The notes below the pieces were generated by a model. That model was not told the origin of the DNA, made no database searches, and worked only from the letters and a program-made list of their open reading frames with translations. A DNA stretch of 64,000 nt from Amycolatopsis sp. FBCC-B4732 (GTDB taxonomy: Bacteria > Actinomycetota > Actinomycetes > Mycobacteriales > Pseudonocardiaceae): NCBI RefSeq assembly GCF_023008405.1, contig NZ_CP095376.1:9280501-9344500 (forward strand), in the 5' to 3' direction. Made by a program: the position numbers and the translations under genes. This document shows, piece after piece, positions 61,083-64,000 of this stretch; the stretch's first letter is position 1; the number at the start of each line of letters is the position of its first letter.

Positions 61083-62291
61083 TCAGCGGGAGCCGCGCGG
61101 GAGGACCAGGAACGCGCCCACCTGCTGCGACGTCGTCACGAACGCCGAAGCCGCGCCCGCGTCCCGCGCGCCGACGTCGCGGGTGGCGACGTTCAGCACC
61201 ACCGGCATGCACAGCCCGGCCCCGACGCCGAGCAGCAGCTGCATCGGCAGGACGACCCCGGCGTAGGACGCGTCCGGCGTCAGCCGCGTGGCCGCCACGA
61301 GCCCGCAAGCCAGCACGGACAACCCGCCCGGCCGGCAGCGGCCGCGGGCCGACGCGCGGGAGCAGCCGTCCCGAAAGCTGGGTCGACGTCAGCATGTTCG
61401 CCCCCAGTGTCGGCAGGAACGCCAGCGCCGCGGCGAGCGCGCCGTAGCCCAGCACGACCTGCAGCTGGTAGGTCAGGAACAGGAACATCCCGAACGCGCC
61501 GAACGAGGCCGCCCCGATCGTCAGGTAGGCGGCGGCGCGAGCGCGGTCGCGCACCACCGCGAGCGGCAGCAGCGGGTTCGGGTGCCGGGCCTGCCAGCGC
61601 ACGAACCAGCCGAGCGGGAACAGCGACAGCACGAGGAAACCCAGCACTGGCAGGGAAAATCCCTGAGTGGCCACTTCGGACGGCCGTCGGCGGCACGGCA
61701 AACCAGGCGCCCGGCCCGGCCAGCACGGCGACCGGCACGTTGACGTAGAGGCTCCAGCGCCAGCCGAGGAACTGCGTGAGCGCGCCGCAGACGGTGAGGG
61801 CCGGCGCGGAGCCGGACATCATGATGGCGCCGAAGATCCCGAACGCCTTCCCGCGTTCGCGGGGGTCTGTGAAGGTGAGCGTCAGCAAAGACATCGTCGA
61901 CGGCGCCGGCAGCGCGGCGAACACGCCCTGCGCGGTGCGGGCGCCGATCAGCCAGCCCGCCGACGGGGCCGCGCCGCCGACCGCGGATGCCACGGCGAAC
62001 CCGGCGATGCCGACGAGCAGGGTGGTGCGGCGGCGGAGCCGGTCGGCCAGCCGCCCGCCGAGCAGCAGCAGGCCGCCGAACGCCAGCGTGTACGCCGAAA
62101 TCGTCCACTGGCGGCCGGTGCCGGACAGGCCCAGCGCGCTGGGCCGACGGCAGGGCGATGTTCACGACGGTCGTGTCGAGCACGACCATCAGCTGGGCCA
62201 GGCCCAGTGCGGCGAGCGCGAGCCAGCGGCCCGCGACGCGCTCCGGCGCGGTGGTGGTCACGGTGAACCCCGAGGTAAGCTGCAGATGCAT
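61083..62291 (-). pseudogene. decayed MFS (DHA2-type) transporter
   Basis: An MFS transporter is readable only by changing frame several times. The N-terminal part (LALAALGLAQLMVVLDTTVV) is intact until ALPSAQRA near 62140, where a 2-base loss breaks the frame. The frame with LIGARTAQGVFAALPAPSTM then runs to about 61690, the frame with LPVLGFLVLSLFPLGWFV runs on to about 61370, and a further frame with VLLPMQLLLGVGAGL ends at 61083 after TSQQVGAFLV. Part of the middle (residues about 190-240 of a typical DHA2) and the last helices are missing. Divergent from an intact tetR. Confidence 0.8.
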
Positions 62292-62327
62292 TGCTAGTCG
62301 GCCGTCAAGTAAGTTGAGGGGTGGAGC

Positions 62328-62861
62328 ATGGCCGGGCGACGCACCGACACGCGCGAACGCATCCAGCGCGTCGCGCTCGAGCTGTTCGCCGAGCAGGGGT
62401 ACGAAGGCAGCTCGCTGCGGGAGATCGCCGAGCGGCTCGAGGTGACGAAAGCCGCGCTGTACTACCACTTCCGCACGAAGGAGGACATCGTCACGAGCCT
62501 CCTCGAGGACTGGGGGACGGCGCTCGACGACCTCCTCGAGCGCGAAACCCGGCCCGAGGAGCTGCTCACCGCGTACGCCGGGCTGGTCGAAAGCAAGTTC
62601 GGCCCGGTCATCGGCCTGGTGCAGCGCAACGCGACGGCGTTGAAGGCCATCGCCGCGGGCGCCGGGCTCGCGGACCGGATGCTCCGCCTCCACGAGCGGC
62701 TCTGCGGCGGGTCCGACGCTCCCGAAGCGAGCCTGCGCGCGCGGCTCGCGCTGGTCGCCGTGCAGCTCACCAGCGTCGAAGGCGGCCCGGAAACCCCGCC
62801 GGACGTCGCGCTCGCCGTCGGGCTCGACATCCTTTCTCCTGGTCGGAACGCGGACACGTAG
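62328..62861 (+). CDS. TetR-family regulator
   Basis: 177 residues. Helix-turn-helix TRERIQRVALELFAEQGYEG and LREIAERLEVTKAALYYHFR, classical. Divergent from the decayed MFS gene, its former target. The stretch TAGTCGGCCGTCAAGTAA at about 62295-62312 is a possible operator. Ends about 10 bp before the ispE start. Confidence 0.93.
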   Translation: MAGRRTDTRERIQRVALELFAEQGYEGSSLREIAERLEVTKAALYYHFRTKEDIVTSLLEDWGTALDDLLERETRPEELLTAYAGLVESKFGPVIGLVQRNATALKAIAAGAGLADRMLRLHERLCGGSDAPEASLRARLALVAVQLTSVEGGPETPPDVALAVGLDILSPGRNADT

Positions 62862-62870
62862 GCTGGTCGG

Positions 62871-63833
62871 GTGCTCGCCGTAGTTCCGCCCCCAGTCACC
62901 GTCCGGGTCCCGGCCAAGGTCAACCTGCACCTTTCGGTCGACGACCTGCGCGAAGACGGTTACCACGAGCTGGTGACCGTGTTCCAGGCGCTGTCGCTGA
63001 CCGACGAAGTGACCGTCGCGGTCACCGACGACCCCGGCATCGAGGTCTACGGCGAAGGTGAGGGCACCGTCCCGACCGGCCCGGAAAACCTGGCGTGGCG
63101 GGCGGTCGAAGCGCTCGCCAAGCACGTCGGGCGCACCGGCGAGCCGAAGGTCCGGGTGGTGCTGCGCAAGGGCATCCCGGTCGCCGGCGGCATGGCGGGC
63201 GGCAGCGCCGACGCGGCGGCGACCCTGGTCGGCCTCGCGTCGCTCTGGAACCTCGACGTCACGCGCGACGAACTGGCCGGGCTCGCCGCCGGCCTGGGCA
63301 GCGACGTCCCGTTCGCGCTCTACGGCGGCACCGCGCTCGGCACCGGGCGCGGCGAGCACCTGGTCCCGGTGCTTTCGCGGCACACGTTCCACTGGGTGCT
63401 GGCGTTCGACTCCGAAGGGCTGTCGACGCCGAAGGTGTTCAAGGAGCTGGACCGGCTGCGCGCGGCGGGCAAGCCACCGCGGATCGGTTCGCACACCCCG
63501 GTCGTCGAGGCGCTGGCCTCGGGCGACCCGCGCCAGCTGGCCCTCCTGCTCGGCAACGACCTCCAGGCGGCGGCGGTCTCGCTGCGCCCGGAGCTGCGCC
63601 GCACGCTCCGCGCGGGCGTGAACGCGGGCGCGCTCGCGGGCACGGTGTCCGGCTCCGGCCCGACGTGCGCGTTCCTCTGCGAAGGCGCCAACTCGGCGGT
63701 GGAGGTCGCCGCGGAGCTGTCGGGCGCGGGGGTGTGCCGCACGGTCCGCGTGGCCCACGGCCCGGTCCCGGGCGCCCGCGTGGTCGGCGGCGACGACGCG
63801 AACCGGCCGACACCGCCGCGGGTGCACGCGTGA
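62871..63833 (+). CDS. ispE: 4-diphosphocytidyl-2-C-methyl-D-erythritol kinase
   Basis: 320 residues. GHMP kinase: [23 protein letters not shown] motif [19 protein letters not shown], and [12 protein letters not shown] near the C-terminus. Fourth step of the MEP isoprenoid pathway. TAGGCT (62859-62864) lies 6 nt before the GTG, overlapping the tetR 3' end. Coupled by GTGA to the next gene. Confidence 0.97.
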   Translation: MLAVVPPPVTVRVPAKVNLHLSVDDLREDGYHELVTVFQALSLTDEVTVAVTDDPGIEVYGEGEGTVPTGPENLAWRAVEALAKHVGRTGEPKVRVVLRKGIPVAGGMAGGSADAAATLVGLASLWNLDVTRDELAGLAAGLGSDVPFALYGGTALGTGRGEHLVPVLSRHTFHWVLAFDSEGLSTPKVFKELDRLRAAGKPPRIGSHTPVVEALASGDPRQLALLLGNDLQAAAVSLRPELRRTLRAGVNAGALAGTVSGSGPTCAFLCEGANSAVEVAAELSGAGVCRTVRVAHGPVPGARVVGGDDANRPTPPRVHA

Positions 63834-64000
63834 AGCACGCGGAATTCGCGTTCCCCGGCGCGCTGCGCGACAAGCTGGTCGCGGCGATCCTGCGCGGGGA
63901 GAAGACGTCGACCACCGGCCTGCTGGCCGAATACGAGAAGTACGGCGAAGAACTGCCCGTCGTCGGCGAGCGCGAGCTGATGATCGACTCGGCGGGCGTC
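63830..64000 (+). CDS. ASCH-domain protein (5' part, cut by the window edge)
   Basis: The first 57 codons are present. [20 protein letters not shown] followed by [20 protein letters not shown] is the beginning of an ASCH domain, an RNA-binding PUA-like fold. GTG overlaps the ispE stop as GTGA. The rest is outside the window. Confidence 0.85.
   Translation, partial: MKHAEFAFPGALRDKLVAAILRGEKTSTTGLLAEYEKYGEELPVVGERELMIDSAGV

Overview
The window is about 70% G+C actinomycete chromosome, very probably Pseudonocardiaceae and most like Amycolatopsis. This rests on codon use, many GTG starts, ATGA/GTGA gene overlaps, an RpfB, an actinobacterial SepX/GlpR-type divisome protein and many TANNNT -10 boxes placed 6-8 nt before the start codon. 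No organism can be proved from the sequence alone. Product names come from recognised family motifs, not from searches.

Layout. 0.2-4.0 kb (minus): operon for a family 2 glycosyltransferase, a DUF2064 transferase, a methyltransferase, a cytochrome b561/sulfite-oxidase-type fusion and a small membrane protein. 4.2-7.3 kb (plus): a membrane protein, then an OmpR-type response regulator and its histidine kinase. 7.3-7.9 kb: yefM-yoeB toxin-antitoxin pair with a palindromic operator. 8-16 kb: epimerase, MoaB/MogA, mscL, SAF and FmdB proteins, formyl-THF cyclo-ligase, galU, MoeA/gephyrin-like protein, RimJ-like acetyltransferase, SepX/GlpR-like protein, then tRNA-Ala(CGC). 16-45 kb: an accessory stretch with a ParA / Rho-N / RAMA-CBS-HEPN operon, a LuxR regulator, P450 plus hydrolase, a methyltransferase with a degenerate GGDEF-EAL protein, several regulator/enzyme pairs (TetR-SGNH, ECF41-FMN reductase, GAF regulator-aldehyde dehydrogenase, MOSC-TetR), a hexosaminidase, a propionyl-CoA synthetase-like enzyme and a membrane Ser/Thr kinase. 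45-64 kb: pmt, rsmI, pabB, drrAB-like exporter, padR, metG, tatD, rpfB, ksgA, a SAM-riboswitch-controlled MetN-like ATPase, a decayed MFS gene with an intact tetR, ispE and a cut-off ASCH gene.

The order moaB-mscL-FmdB-cyclo-ligase-galU-moeA-rimJ ... pmt-rsmI-pabB-metG-tatD-rpfB-ksgA-ispE matches my recollection of M. tuberculosis Rv0984-Rv1011. The 16-45 kb block and the drrAB/padR and MetN/MFS insertions therefore look like lineage-specific additions to a conserved backbone.

The strongest candidates for something new are the ParA / Rho-N / modified-DNA-reader-CBS-HEPN operon (16.1-19.0 kb), and the layered control region (SAM riboswitch, leader peptide whose ribosome site touches the riboswitch P1 stem, then a terminator-like hairpin) in front of a NIL-domain ATPase that has lost several ATPase motifs (59.7-61.0 kb).
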